Below are positions 9,544 through 21,298 of a stretch of DNA of 64,000 nucleotides, in pieces (position 1 is the first letter of the stretch; every line of letters starts with the position of its first letter). The notes under the pieces were generated by a model. It searched no databases and had not been told where the DNA came from. It worked only from the letters and a program-made list of their open reading frames with translations. This DNA comes from Morinoia aosen (taxonomy: Eukaryota; Arthropoda; Malacostraca; Amphipoda; Talitridae). The position numbers were made by a program, and so were the translations under genes. The stretch spans positions 13,038,001-13,102,000 of the forward strand of contig CM059563.1 of the NCBI GenBank assembly GCA_030386875.1, given 5' to 3'.

Positions 9544-11400
9544 ATGGAAAGCGAAGTGAGCAGTGAAAGGCTGTCCCCGAGGGATAGAAGGTACAAAGCA
9601 GGGTACACATTTCAGAAAATGAACTCTCGAAGCCGCTTGCTTCGTAGACAAAATATCGTCAGTTACATTCAAGTTCATGACCGTATCTCATCTCAGCATT
9701 TACCTACAGATACGAACTCCAATCCTAGAGCCAAACAACTGAAGTCTTCGATAAGCACATCGACATGTATAAAATTTGCGCCACTTTCGAGAAATAGGGC
9801 TAAGAGCAAAAATTCTTCATTCGGCAAGACCATCTGGCCGAGATCTGAGACTGAAGTTTCAAGCTCATCGCCCAGTGCCGTCGATCATCAAGTCTCAGGT
9901 GTCAGCCTAGAAAATCGAAAGCATCAGGATTTGTGCTCGGACCAAATTCCATCACATCGTTCTTCAAAAAGAGCACAGTGTTCGACAAAGAGACGCGAAA
10001 ATGAGTGTTCAGGTTCCAACAGTGAAATAAAGTTCAATTATCTCCCCAAATACGAACCAAATATTTCTGTTAACTCACCACTCAGCAGAAATTTGTCAAA
10101 CACATCCAACACACGCTGCGATTCATTTTATTCATGTTTCACAGATTCCAGTGTTATAAGCAGCGAACATCCAGACACATATTTATATTCATTTGAAGAG
10201 GAGATCTCTCCTTACACAGCTCTCCTCAACGATATGCTTAGCAATCCCAACGACTGCATTGGCTTCGAAGAGTTTTCTTCGGTCTCGGGGGAGTTCACTC
10301 CGGAATTGTCTTCAACTCCAAACACTTTGCTCGAAGCACTGAAACAGTTCCCAACTTTCAGCATCGTTAATCCCTGTGAAGAAGGTGTTGCAGTCCAGCC
10401 TCATTTAGCGTCTGGCGTACCCGGGAGTTCAAATGAAGAGACTCTAAGTGTGAACCATCTCCAGCCTCCGCAGTTAGCTAAACATGACCGACCCTGCTCT
10501 GCAACATCACAGACGAAGGGCTCACCTAAGCGTAAGTTAACGCAGAATTCCAGCTTACTAGCTTCAACGGCGAACAACAGCTACAACACGTTCTCAAGCC
10601 GAAAGAATGAGGTGTCGATAGCTATTAGTAAATGTCCAAGTGAAGCTTGGGAGTTCAGTCCATTTAATGAGGAAATTTTGTGCGAAATAATACGTGAAGA
10701 CTGCAGATTTCTCTGCTCGCTAAATTTAGGTGAAGAAATTATCAGCATGGAAGTTGCAAAATTCGAATTGAAGCAGTGCGAGATAGATTTAATCCATACG
10801 AAGATAGATAATATCATACAGGATTTGAGGCTACAGCTTTTGGAGAACCTCTTTGGGCGAACTGACTTCGAAAGAAGTGAAAAAAGGCTCTACTCAATGA
10901 CTGTTTCACTGAAAAGTATGTTCATTTCTTTGATTGTCGATCTTCAATGTCGTATTCCACCCGAAGAAAGAAGCGTGGCTGAGATATCCAAAATGATCCA
11001 AGGTATCAGACGCGAACTGTTTCGCAACGCGAAGAGGGTGGCAAGACAGCTGAGGGAAACTAAGATCGCTTTTAAATCTGAGAGCCGCTTTGAACTTCAA
11101 GCTATTATTGATTCCAGCATGAATATTATCAGGAAATACCCAATGAATTCATTTTTATGGGTCCATGTTTCGACGATTAGCAAGCCTTCGAGGATAATGT
11201 GTGTGAACATGGCCGAGCCAGTCCGCAGCACGGTCAGGGTGGGCAGAGATGGTTCTCTCAAGTTCGTGAGGCGCCCTCGGTTCTTGATGATGAGTAAACC
11301 TGCCAAGGCTTTCCTGACTGTCTCCTTGCCTCTCATCATTGCATTAACTGTCCTCGCCGTCTGGTTTTTCTTCGCATTTGTGAGAAGAAGCTTTGTGTAG
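9544..11400 (+). CDS. Uncharacterised C-terminally membrane-anchored protein (618 aa)
   Basis: A single uninterrupted ATG frame of 1857 bases with balanced codon use is clearly coding. I do not recognise the family. The N-terminal 360 residues are polar, rich in Ser, Asn, Thr and charged residues, and probably disordered. Residues about 365-520 look helical, with segments such as FNEEILCEIIREDCRFLC and ELKQCEIDLIHTKIDNIIQ. A basic stretch (VRRPRFLMMSK) leads into one hydrophobic segment at residues 589-613, and only five residues (RRSFV) follow. No N-terminal signal peptide is present. That layout fits a tail-anchored protein of the ER, nuclear envelope or mitochondrial outer membrane, with most of the chain cytosolic. 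The next ATG, at 9619, is a possible alternative start. The gene appears intronless and is divergent from the other orphan gene at 1757-3112. The function is unknown. Confidence 0.75.
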   Translation: MESEVSSERLSPRDRRYKAGYTFQKMNSRSRLLRRQNIVSYIQVHDRISSQHLPTDTNSNPRAKQLKSSISTSTCIKFAPLSRNRAKSKNSSFGKTIWPRSETEVSSSSPSAVDHQVSGVSLENRKHQDLCSDQIPSHRSSKRAQCSTKRRENECSGSNSEIKFNYLPKYEPNISVNSPLSRNLSNTSNTRCDSFYSCFTDSSVISSEHPDTYLYSFEEEISPYTALLNDMLSNPNDCIGFEEFSSVSGEFTPELSSTPNTLLEALKQFPTFSIVNPCEEGVAVQPHLASGVPGSSNEETLSVNHLQPPQLAKHDRPCSATSQTKGSPKRKLTQNSSLLASTANNSYNTFSSRKNEVSIAISKCPSEAWEFSPFNEEILCEIIREDCRFLCSLNLGEEIISMEVAKFELKQCEIDLIHTKIDNIIQDLRLQLLENLFGRTDFERSEKRLYSMTVSLKSMFISLIVDLQCRIPPEERSVAEISKMIQGIRRELFRNAKRVARQLRETKIAFKSESRFELQAIIDSSMNIIRKYPMNSFLWVHVSTISKPSRIMCVNMAEPVRSTVRVGRDGSLKFVRRPRFLMMSKPAKAFLTVSLPLIIALTVLAVWFFFAFVRRSFV

Positions 11401-11795
11401 TTTGACGGTCTTTATCTGAAAAAATCTACCCAGATGTTTATTTTGTTTGTGTTGTGCATGAGCGTTTATAATTAATATTATAATTTGGTGGTAATTTTGT
11501 TTACTTCAGTAATCTTAATCCTAAGCATTCATTGTATAGTTTTGTAACAAAACTATTCGAATGAAGTAGCTTTGAATTAGTGCATGGGTTCGTAATTCTT
11601 TTTAAATTTACGATTGCGAATTTTTACCTTTTGTGACCACAACTGGCCATGTGTGCGCACGACGTCTGCTATTTAATTTTGAAAAGTTTGTCTTCTTTGT
11701 TCCATTGGACTTAAGCCAGTGTTTGTAGGAGTGTCGATGAACAGCTAGGGTTCCCAAGTGCAGGGTTCAGTCTGGACGAAAAATTCTAATTTTTC

Positions 11796-11801
11796 ATTAA
11801 A
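11796..11801 (+). promoter_or_regulatory. Weak candidate poly(A) signal (ATTAAA)
   Basis: ATTAAA lies about 400 bases past the stop of the 9544-11400 gene. It is the commonest variant hexamer, but nothing else marks the site. Confidence 0.2.
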
Positions 11802-12960
11802 GTTCAGCAAAAACTGCGTAAAAGTCCTATAGAAGTTATGCAATTTCGTGTCCTGTAAATTGGATGATGATCTTGATAAATGCTGTTCACCAATGAGCGA
11901 TGAGTTATTCAGGCAAGTAATACTTGAACGTTAAATTATTGAATGTTACGGGATCCGTATTGTAGTCTAAATTTAGTAGACGTGGACAGCTGGGAACGCG
12001 AAGCACCAATCAGAGTGGATAAAAATATGAAGTAGGTTAGTCTCCAAACTTGATCTGATAAAATATAACGGAAAAACGATGCCACGAAGAGATAATTAAT
12101 GTATTGCAGGAAAAAGAACAGCTCGCTTATTTAGGGATATTTAAGCAATTCACTACCTGCCGTGTATAATGTTTAGGTTATGCTCACTTGTACATTTGAC
12201 CGCGATTTACATTTTTCTGCGGGGTTTCCTTCGACGTAAGAAGAAGACGGTACATCTAACCATACTGCATTAACAATATTGTTCAAGAAATTTTCTCCTG
12301 CTGTGATGTACGTATTTTGTTTTTATTTCACACGCACGAGCAATCTTTTAAAATTATTTAGGCATATAATTTCGTATTAAAAACACTATCCAAATAATTT
12401 TTACGTAAGTTTCGGCAACAAATATTTGTGCGTGACTATTATCATTAACTGGCTTCGATTTCAAGTCAGGGAGTTCACAAAGCTTGCCAATGCATATAAC
12501 CGATGCTCTTAAACTAATGCCGCTTTTATAGCTCACACCGCCTCAACTAGCTCTATAGAACGTGAATCTGCACGGTGAATCCCAGTGCGGAGCATAGTAC
12601 CATAGATTTTACTGTGTATACACAGAACGGAGTCTCTGAGCTTATGCTATGCGTTGTGTTGATCTTTGTAATTCACACTTTGTCGTGAGAGAACTATATC
12701 TTAATATAATACTTGCATTGGCGTTGTACAAATAACAGTCAAGAACTGTATGTGCTGTTATCACCAATGATAGCGTGTGTTTGTCAGCTAGTGCGAATTT
12801 GCGTGTGGTTAACAGGACCTACTCCAAGCTGAGAGGTACTACGGTTCAGTTGGAAGACCTTAGTTGAATTGACTTTTTTTTGTCCCAAAATGTTCGCATT
12901 TGTGGGATTGAAATAATGTTTCAATAGCTGCATTGAATAACGCTCTTCTCTTGAAGCGTC
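11802..12960. other. Intergenic, no supported gene
   Basis: AT-rich sequence. The small minus-strand frame at 12354-12536 has no recognisable features. Confidence 0.45.
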
Positions 12961-12964
12961 TTTT

Positions 12965-13550
12965 ATACAGGGTGACGGGCACTCGGAGACCGTTGTACTG
13001 AACGCTTTTTGATCATTGGCCGTGTAATCGAAAATACTTCGTTTAAGAGTTACAAGGACTTGAAATTTTTGCCCGGCCACCAAAGTCTCCTGAGGTTAAG
13101 CTCCTGAATTTTTACATCTGGGAGCGTTTATTTAAAGTGTTTGGTGAATGAAATATTGATTCAGTCCGATTGAAACCTCATGGGTAGAATTGGTTTCCTC
13201 AAAGATTCGTAAAACTCCTGGCGTCTCCGGTCGCGTACGGCAATCAATTCCACTGTCGTTTGAACGCCTGCGTCGCAACAGATGGGCACCATGTTGAACG
13301 CATTTTTATAAATATCCAACCTAATTCATGAATTTTTTTCTTGCGGTCACAATATTTAAGGCTGTTATTTTGTTTCTTGTATTCAAAATGAAAATGTTTT
13401 AGTAACTTCTACATTTCGTTCTCCTGCCACTCATAAAGTAACAATATCTCTCCAATCCGTTTCAAATTTCAAGTCCTTGTAAGTCTTTCACGAAGCATTT
13501 TCAACCGCACGATTATTGAGTAAAAATGATCTATTTCAACGGTTTCTATG
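12965..13550. mobile_element. Inverted-repeat element remnant
   Basis: The minus strand of 12985-13067 and the plus strand of 13464-13546 read as diverged copies of one sequence of about 83 bp, sharing aaatttcaagtccttgtaa, then acgaag, atttt and acggt. They are about 400 bp apart. Outside the left arm lies tatacagggtgacg, whose complement caccctgtata resembles many insect DNA transposon ends. The interior shows no recognisable transposase. It is probably a deleted or non-autonomous DNA transposon. Confidence 0.55.
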
Positions 13551-14355
13551 TTATGAGCATGTCAAAGTCTATCCAACAAAGTGCTGGTCGCTCTGTACAC
13601 TAAACGTTCTATGCTTTAACATTTTTCGAGTTTTAGAACATGTCATTATTGTCCGGAAGAAGCGTACTTTAAATAACTTTCATTGAATCCATCAATCTTA
13701 AATTTGGGTGTAGCGTGCTTTGGTTGTCAGACTGCCTGTGTGAACACTTCCATTTCCGGAGACTTTATCACTGAAATGCTCGGCTAGTCCATGATAAGCG
13801 GATGTATGTCTCCTTTTCTATTTGACTTGAATTAAGTGGCTTTAGAAGGCTCCGTCCTCCAACGTCGTTATCTTGTTATTTTATTGCTCGTGTGATTACG
13901 AAGTAGGCTCTTGTCCAACATTGCTGATCTAACTGTGTAGAAAATTTATTGTATTCCCACAAATTCAGTATTTTCATTTCTGAATTGAAACTAATTTTTG
14001 TGTTTTTGAGTGAAAGGCAAATAAATTTGTAAAAACTCTTATAATTTTTTCGGTATTTGATGGGAAATTAATTTTGTCTAACGTACAGTATCCTCCCTAC
14101 AAAACTTGAAACTCTGACTTATGAACGTAGAGGCTTTTTTCTGTTTAATGTAAGAAATTTGTACTAACAATTTAACTTAGTAAGACTTCATCCTGCAAGC
14201 CCACCCAACATTTTGACAGGGTTCTCACCAATCATCAATGAATATGCGTAAAATCTGATTTTTAGTTCGAGCTCGTTTTTTTGTGGGACGCGACCTTTTC
14301 AAAGCATCGAAATAGAGTGTAGTCTATAAAATTTGTATGGTAACTTTCTAATCAA
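13551..14355. other. Intergenic, nothing recognised
   Basis: AT-rich sequence without long open frames, repeats or RNA-like boxes that I could support. Confidence 0.45.
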
Positions 14356-14700
14356 CAATGTTTTATTAGCTTGTTAATAAACTGAGCTTTACTAGCCTGT
14401 TAATGAACTGTGTTTCACTAGCTTTCTAATAAACTGTGTTTAACTACAGTAATTGGGTAAGGAGCCATGGCTTGCAAGCCTGCTGATAAACATATTGCTT
14501 AAATCGATCGCTGATGAACTGCACTTTCCTGATTTGCTAACGAGTTGTGCTTAAGGAACTTGTTAGACTATACGTAAGAAGCTTTCTATCAAACTGTGCG
14601 CCGGAGACTTGTTTGTAGACTGTGCTTTATGAACTTGCTTATAAACTGTACTCAACAATTTGCTAGTAAACTGTGTTTAATAACTTGCTAATAAACTTCG
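14356..14700 (+). repeat. Degenerate minisatellite, about 26-bp units
   Basis: About a dozen diverged units resemble acttgctaataaactgtgtt. The clearest neighbours start ctagcctgttaatgaactg and ctagctttctaataaactg, 26 bp apart. Spacing is irregular in the middle, as in an old array. Confidence 0.65.
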
Positions 14701-15224
14701 TGTGAAATTGTGTTTCTTTATCCTCTGACATAGATGTTATGTGTATCTGATATCTTTATTTTAAACCTCTAACATAGAAGTCATATCTAATCAGCGCATA
14801 CAGCCCTCCATTTATAACCAGTTAAATCTTCACGTAATCTGACAAGGATGTAACTAACATTGGCTGCGTAGAATCTATGAGGTAATCTGAGTTCTCTAAT
14901 CAAAAGCTTCAATTCACGAATAGTTTGAAGTCACCACAAAAAAAACTGAAAGGCTGGAAAAAATGAGTGAATTTGGTGTTGTTGGGCGTTCGGAAATACC
15001 AAGATAAGGTATTCAAAAATTCACGGGAAGTTATTTCATTTGCATGAAATGAAAATGAATTTGTAGGAAGAAACACGTCTCTCACCATTACGAAAAAGTT
15101 AGTAATGTTACCTAAAATAAATTTTACAATGCCCAGGAAAGATATATGAAGTGAACATTTCCAGCTGGTTTTCGTTCAAAATTCACCATTAAAATATTTC
15201 ACATTAGCGTAAAAATGATGCTTT
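14701..15224. other. Intergenic, nothing recognised
   Basis: AT-rich stretch between the 26-bp array and the SINE. No gene is supported. Confidence 0.4.
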
Positions 15225-15478
15225 ATTCCTTACCATACGGTGAATCCCAAATTGTACTATATTTTTTATAGTACCCTATACCTTTAGCCAAGATGCAGTG
15301 ATAGTTACCTCCGGTCGAGCCGTTACCCATTTTAAGTACCTGAACCGAGAAGGTAATTATGACAATTTTTTCATTTCCCAACGAAGGGAAACACCGAGCT
15401 AGCATTTCCGGGTATCGAACCAACACCCTTCCACATGAACAGTGAGCACTGTTAACTAGGCCGCGGTGACCAATGAAC
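15225..15478 (-). mobile_element. tRNA-derived SINE, minus strand
   Basis: On the minus strand the copy starts with GGTCACCGCGGCCTAGTTAA, which contains an A-box-like block, and about 40 bases later has a perfect B box GGTTCGATACC followed by CGG. A unique body of roughly 170 bp follows and ends near aaggaataaag. It is a SINE rather than a tRNA gene because the acceptor and anticodon stems do not close. The 85-codon open frame across it is incidental. Confidence 0.7.
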
Positions 15479-15554
15479 AATTGTTTTTTTTTTAAATTCT
15501 TCGATTATAAGAGTTGGTTATTAATTTTGGCAGCTTAGATATATTTTTTATCGT

Positions 15555-15616
15555 TGTCCCTATTGATTTGCAGCGTTCGTCTTTCACATTCAAGATCGTG
15601 GGTTTGAGACTCCATA
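15555..15616 (+). mobile_element. Decayed tRNA-like SINE head
   Basis: CAAGATCGTGGGTTTGAGAC resembles the T-arm side of a tRNA (GGTCGTGGGTTCGAGTCC), with the B-box CpG mutated to TpG. The A-box side is poor. It directly precedes the 30-bp array. Confidence 0.4.
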
Positions 15617-15620
15617 TTAA

Positions 15621-17292
15621 TGCTAATTAGTACGCTGATAGTGGTATTAGGGCTAATTACTAAGCTGATAGTGGAATTAGGGCTAATTACTAAGCTGATA
15701 GTGGAATTAGGGCTAATTACTACGCTGATAGTGGAATTAGGGCTAATTACTAAGCTGATAGTGGAATTAGGGCTAATACTAAGCTGATAGTGGAATTAGG
15801 GCTAATTACTAAGCTGATAGTGGTATTAGGGCTAATTACTAAGCTGATAGTGGAATTAGGGCTAATTACTAAGCTGATAGTGGTATTAGGGCTAATTACT
15901 AAGCTGATAGTGGAATTAGGGCTAATTACTAAGCTGATAGTGGAATTAGGGCTAATTACTACGCTGATAGTGGAATTAGGGCTAATACTAAGCTGATAGT
16001 GGAATTAGGGCTAATTACTAAGCTGATAGTGGAATTAGGGCTAATTACTAAGCTGATAGTGGAATTAGGGCTAATTACTAAGCTGATAGTGGTAGTAGGG
16101 CTAATTACTAAGCTGATAGTGGAATTAGGGCTAATTACTAAGCTGATAGTGGAATTAGGGCTAATTACTAAGCTGATAGTGGAATTAGGGCTAATTACTA
16201 CGCTGATAGTGGAATTAGGGATAATTACTAAGCTGATAGTGGAATTAGGGCTAATTACTAAGCTGATAGTGGTATTAGGGCTAATTAATAAGCTGATAGT
16301 GGTATTAGGGCTAATTACTAAGCTGATAGTGGTATTAGGGCTAATTACTAAGCTGATAGCGGTAGTAGGGCTAATTACCAAGCTGATAGCGGTATTAGGG
16401 CTAATTACTAAGCTGATAGTGGTATTAGGGCTAATTACTAAGCTGATAGTGGTATTAGGGCTAATTACTAAGCTGATAGTGGTATTAGGGCTAATTACTA
16501 AGCTGATAGTGGTATTAGGGCTAATTACTAAGCTGATAGTGGTATTAGGGCTAATTACTAAGCTGATAGCGGTATTAGGGCTAATTACTAAGCTGATAGC
16601 GGTATTAGGGCTAATTACTAAGCTGATAGTGGTATTAGGGCTAATTACTAAGCTGATAGTGGTATTAGGGCTAAAAACTAAGCTGATAGCGGTATTAGGG
16701 CTAATTACTAAGCTGATAGCGGTATTAGGGCTAATTACTAAGCTGATAGTGGTATTAGGGCTAATTACTAAGCTGATATCGGTAGTAGGGCTAATTACTA
16801 AGCTGATAGCGGTATTAGGGCTAATTACTAAGCTGATAGTGGTATTAGGGCTAATTACTAAGCTGATAGTGGTATTAGGGCTAATTACTAAGCTGATAGC
16901 AGTATTAGGGCTAATTACTTAGCTGATAGCGGTATTAGGGCTAATTACTAAGCTGATAGTGGTATTAGGGCTAATTACTAAGCTGATAGTGGTATTAGGG
17001 CTAATTACTAAGCTGATAGCGGTAGTAGTGCTAATTAGTAAGCTGATAGCGGTAGTAGTGCTAATTACTATAAGCTGATAGCGGTAGTAGTGCTAATTAC
17101 TGAGCTGATAGCGGTATTAGGGCTAATTACTAAGCTGATAGCGGTAGTAGGGCTAATTACTAAGCTGATAGCGGTAGTAGGGCTAATTACTAAGCTGATA
17201 GCGGTAGTAGTGCTAATTAGTAAGCTGATAGCGGTAGTAGTGCTAATTACTATAAGCTGATAGCGGTAGTAGTGCTAATTACTGAGCTGATA
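15621..17292 (+). repeat. 1.7-kb tandem array, 30-bp unit, about 55 copies
   Basis: The unit is ctaattactaagctgatag followed by a variable ten-base tail. Three zones follow one another: tails of the gtggaattag type (to about 16260), gtggtattag (to about 17000) and gcggtagtag (to the end). Two early units lack one base (ctaatactaag at about 15774 and 15983). Near the end a segment at 17011-17110 recurs at 17191-17290, a higher-order duplication of 180 bp. Because 30 is divisible by three and the unit lacks stops in some frames, open frames of 307 and 140 codons appear on opposite strands. They translate the repeat and are not treated as genes. Confidence 0.95.
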
Positions 17293-18365
17293 CCCTGGAC
17301 TCTTCGTTGAGTGTTCGCTCTAACTTTAACTCGATCGTAGAATATGAAATGCTTGCAGAGTGTATCTTCATTGATTTCTAGCTTTGGAGACTGTGCATTT
17401 GAAAACCCATTAAAACTTCAACTACGGTATATACAAATAGAAAATTTTTGTCATTGTGAATATTTTTAAAATTCATATATAGCATTAAACCTAAAATAGA
17501 TAATATTTCTATGCAAAATTTCATTCTCAAGCACAAGTTTATTCATTTATGTTATGAATAGACAACACATTTGCATATTTAAAAATCTTAAGTTTTCCCT
17601 CTAAAAAAATTCTTTATGATATCAGCCCAAAGCCTTATTTTCTTTGAAAGGATAACTGTGGTTAACTTTTATTTGGGATGTTTATTTCCCTTTAAAAAGT
17701 ACGATTATGGGCGAACGTGCAAGATATACAATTATTTATTATACATGAAGTTTATATATATATTTTTAAATATATATATATATAAAAGGCTTATTGCACT
17801 TATAGAGTCTTAGTCAGAACTGATTGGCCAAGGATAGTTTTAATAAAAGGATTTGTTCACTATTCCCGACTAGGCAATAAAATTTATGACATAATTACAT
17901 GCATGAGCAAGGATTGAAAACGCTTCACGCTCAGTTCTATTACCGAAAATTTAACGGTACTATGAATCATAATATTATAACATAATTTTTACCTCATCTG
18001 TCCTATGAATGCTTTGTATGGTTTACAAGCTACGCCAAGGTCGGCTACAGCGACGAGCGCAACTCGTATACTTATTGCGATGATTCGAAGAATTCTCCAA
18101 GCAATAAATCAAACAGTTTAAAGCTAATTTTAAGTGATGCTGAGAGCTAATAATGAACTCAAGATGCACTAAATGTTCATTGAAATAGTTATTCCTTTTG
18201 GTAATCGGTCTCGAGGTGCCGAATTGTATCAGCCCGCAAATGCCTGTCGACCAGAAAGTGAGACACAACTCCTTAAATCTAACGACGTTTGTCTAATTAA
18301 GCTTATGAAATCGAAGGAAAAAATCTAGTGTAGTGTCGGTTACATGATGTTTTATGGTTAGTCAC
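17293..18365. other. Intergenic with an AT microsatellite
   Basis: AT-rich sequence including a TA run near 17755-17785. A minus-strand segment about 18000-18110 is open in one frame and ends at a GATGAG|GTAAAA donor-like site, but nothing identifies it as an exon. Confidence 0.35.
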
Positions 18366-18367
18366 TG

Positions 18368-18620
18368 TTATTTTGATGGTTTCTGTTGATATTTACCAGT
18401 ATGTATTTTGTTAGTTCTCGTCGGTGGTTTGTTGATGCCCACTGGTATTTTGTCGGTATTTGTTGGTATTTTGTAAGCACTTGTGTAACTATTGTCAATA
18501 CTGGTCGGTATTTTGTTTATGCTTGCATGTAATTTATTAGAATTTACTGGTATGTAATAGGTTCTTGAGGGCATATTTAATATTTGCTGGTATTTGGTTG
18601 TAACTTACAGTACGTTTGTT
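18368..18620 (+). repeat. Degenerate ttggtatttt-type repeat field
   Basis: Words such as tggtattttgtcggta and tgttggtattttgt recur at roughly 15-17 bp with much divergence. It is another decayed minisatellite. Confidence 0.5.
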
Positions 18621-20683
18621 GGTGTTTGCTCTTTGCTCTTTGCCTAAGCACAAGTTTGAGAATATAAATTCTCCAAAATAGCTATAAATCTTAATGCTTA
18701 AATGCTCACGTCCATGGGCATTTTCGTTTTTTTTTTTGCTCAGTTCGGAGTTTTGCGTTTTGGAATTCATAACCAGAGACTGTCGATTGTATAATAACAC
18801 AATAGACTTGACTCGATGTTACCACAAGTAAAGCACTCTCTGAACTAATTTCCAAGGAGCATGAACTTCCGTTTTACCAAGTCTAAATTATAAATGAGTA
18901 ATTAATGGAAACTATTGACTCGGGTAATGATTCCTATCTTCATTTTTTGAGCCTGGGGTGCACCCAAAATTGGAGCACTTAAATTTTCCAAATCATGAAT
19001 TAGTTTCCAAGGTTAAGTGTTGAGAAATATTCACTTCGTGGAATTCAAAAATTAGTTATCGGTATCCAGTGGCAAGGACTGTGACGTCAAATTTGATATT
19101 GAAAATTATCTACAATTTAAAACTGTTATGACTATTATTAATAAAATTTTCATCGTGCTTTGATTTTGGTTTTGAGAAGTGGTTTGAAATTTAGTTTATA
19201 AATAATGACAGTTCCGCATACGTAATCAAGCCGGAGAGAATCTCACAATATCACGAGAAATTTGAATCCAAGGTCTAAATTTCAAGCAGAAAATACAAAA
19301 ATATACCGCGAAAGATTATGTGTGTTCTGTAACTTTTTTTACACAGAAGTATCTCTCTGAATATTTTTTTACTTCTATGATGCCAAGAATGATGGATTTC
19401 TTTGATCAAATTTACTCCTAGTTCTAGTCTGGTCTAAAGATTTCTCTATTTAAGTGCGTGAACAAGTTACGCATTCCCACTTCTTATCGGGTCAGGTAAT
19501 CTCCCTCATGATATTTCTAAATGCATAATCATCAACAATCAAGGCCGTTTTGGGTAATATTTACAAAACAATCGGTTTATCACTCGGCTATCAAATAAAA
19601 TTTATGTAAAATGATACTAACTTTCTAGAACCGCGAAAGTGACACGCACAGTTTCTCAAGATTAGTTAGAATGTGTTCAGAAGATAAGTAAACAGTATTT
19701 ATATAATCATTCACTTTATCTCTGAAACTACATAGTTAACCTGGTACTTCTTCGTTCTCTGTCAACACTTTGTTGTTTAACTTCCTGAGCATTTATACAT
19801 ACTTAATTGTACTTATAGTTGTTCAAGTTAAAATAGGTAATATAGGTTGGATAAATGGTTTATTTTTATGATAATTCGGACTACCAACTATGTATAAAAC
19901 ATGGGAAGGTAAATCAAATCAATGCTTCAACATAACAAACAAGTGCAGTTGACCATAGGTTTCGATAGAGTGTTGAAAATATTTACATACTTCTAATTTT
20001 AACGACAAAATATCATTAAAAAATGGACGATATTATTTTAAAATAAATAATCAGGAATGGTTTACATTCATATCGAAACGAAAGCTAAAAAAAGCGAAAA
20101 TTAAGCATATAAATCTATCCATATCTGGTAATGAACGTTAAAAAAGGGGTATTGTCAATTACAAATTAGGGCAGACATTTTTGTGGCACTCAATAGTACA
20201 TTGCACGACGACAATGCAAATGTGAGATTTTTAAATTTGCAAAAAAACTTTTGTCAAAATCTCGGACACACATTGCTTATTCGAAACTTCAGAGCTCACT
20301 TACGCATGTTTTGCGATATGCCAGGCAGTGTGCGCTTCAACACGGGCTAGAAATCCCTGATATAATTGTTCCAACCATGAATCAGTCAGTTTTTCTCCTG
20401 TAAATCGATGCGTGGACAAAATTATGTTGGTTGAACACGGAGTAAAACTTAGAAACAGGTCATTGCTCAATTGAATCTCAATTTGCTTTCTGATCGAATA
20501 TTTCCTAGAAGAACAGGAAGTCGTTCTATTGATGAGTAGGGTCAGTAACGCAAGTCATCGATGCTATGAATAAAGTTGAGATGTAGATTGACGTTTGAGA
20601 ATTTTCATTGTAAAAGGTTGAAAGTTTTTTTTTCCGATATACCGAAATGAGTATGTTAGAAAATTGCTGCTGCTTTCTACCAG
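18621..20683. other. Intergenic or intronic, nothing firm
   Basis: AT-rich sequence. A short piece at about 19455-19497 ends at TCAG|GTAATC in a phase that could join the candidate exon at 20684, but it is too short to support alone. Confidence 0.35.
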
Positions 20684-20764
20684 TATCAAATTTCAACTGT
20701 TCCAGATCATCGACCCCAGTGAACTAGTTTCATCCAAAGGTTCTCAGGTCCGTCGGTCTTCCAG
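20684..20764 (+). CDS. Candidate internal exon of an unrecognised gene
   Basis: A pyrimidine-rich tract ending ctttctaccag precedes an 81-bp segment that ends at CCAG|GTAAGA. Only one frame is open, giving IKFQLFQIIDPSELVSSKGS and more, and it leaves two bases of a codon. That phase joins exactly to the open frame of the 21299 segment. No start codon is present, so at least one upstream exon would be needed. Support is splice-site quality, frame continuity and composition only. Confidence 0.4.
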
Positions 20765-21298
20765 GTAAGAAGATCAGAGACTTTAAAGAGGCCCCAGCAA
20801 GGCCTCACCCCCGACCAAGAAGTTAGTAAAATTATTTGCAAAAAAGCGTATTCATAAAAGAATTAGAGTGACATTGTCAGGACATTGACATCGTAGGACA
20901 TTGACGCCTTAGAAAATGTGTTAATTAAGTAATAATGATTTTCTTCAGCTTTCAATTTTTCTCACGCTTTTAGACTGCCGCCACCTCAAAGTTCAACGAA
21001 AAGAGTAACACTTACAAACTATCGCAGTGACTTCTTGCCACAAACTGAAAGATTTAAGCTTGTCTTCTTGTAAGAACTTGCTGGTAATTTCCTGCATTGC
21101 ACCAGATTATGTGTCCGTATTACTCAAGTATTACATTTAACATAAATCAAACTTAAAATATGTGGCGAGTTTAACGAGCAAAAAAATACAACTGAGGCTT
21201 GTAATCCAACTTAACATTGAGGCTTTGCAGTCACAAATGAATTGAAACGTACGTTTGTGGTAAGCTGCACCTTAACAAAGGTTCTGTTTTTTTTACAG

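Noticed and set aside
15225..15478. True tRNA gene on the minus strand
   Set aside because: A and B boxes are present, but acceptor, anticodon and D stems do not close and a non-tRNA body follows; a SINE explains it better.
15999..16922. 307-codon plus-strand ORF with ELGLITKLIV repeats, and the opposing 140-codon minus frame
   Set aside because: Both translate the 30-bp tandem unit, whose length is a multiple of three; no promoter, splice or domain evidence supports a protein.
15621..17292. TTAGGG word in each 30-bp unit as a telomeric repeat
   Set aside because: It occurs once per 30 bp in unrelated context and most insects use TTAGG; this is not a telomere.
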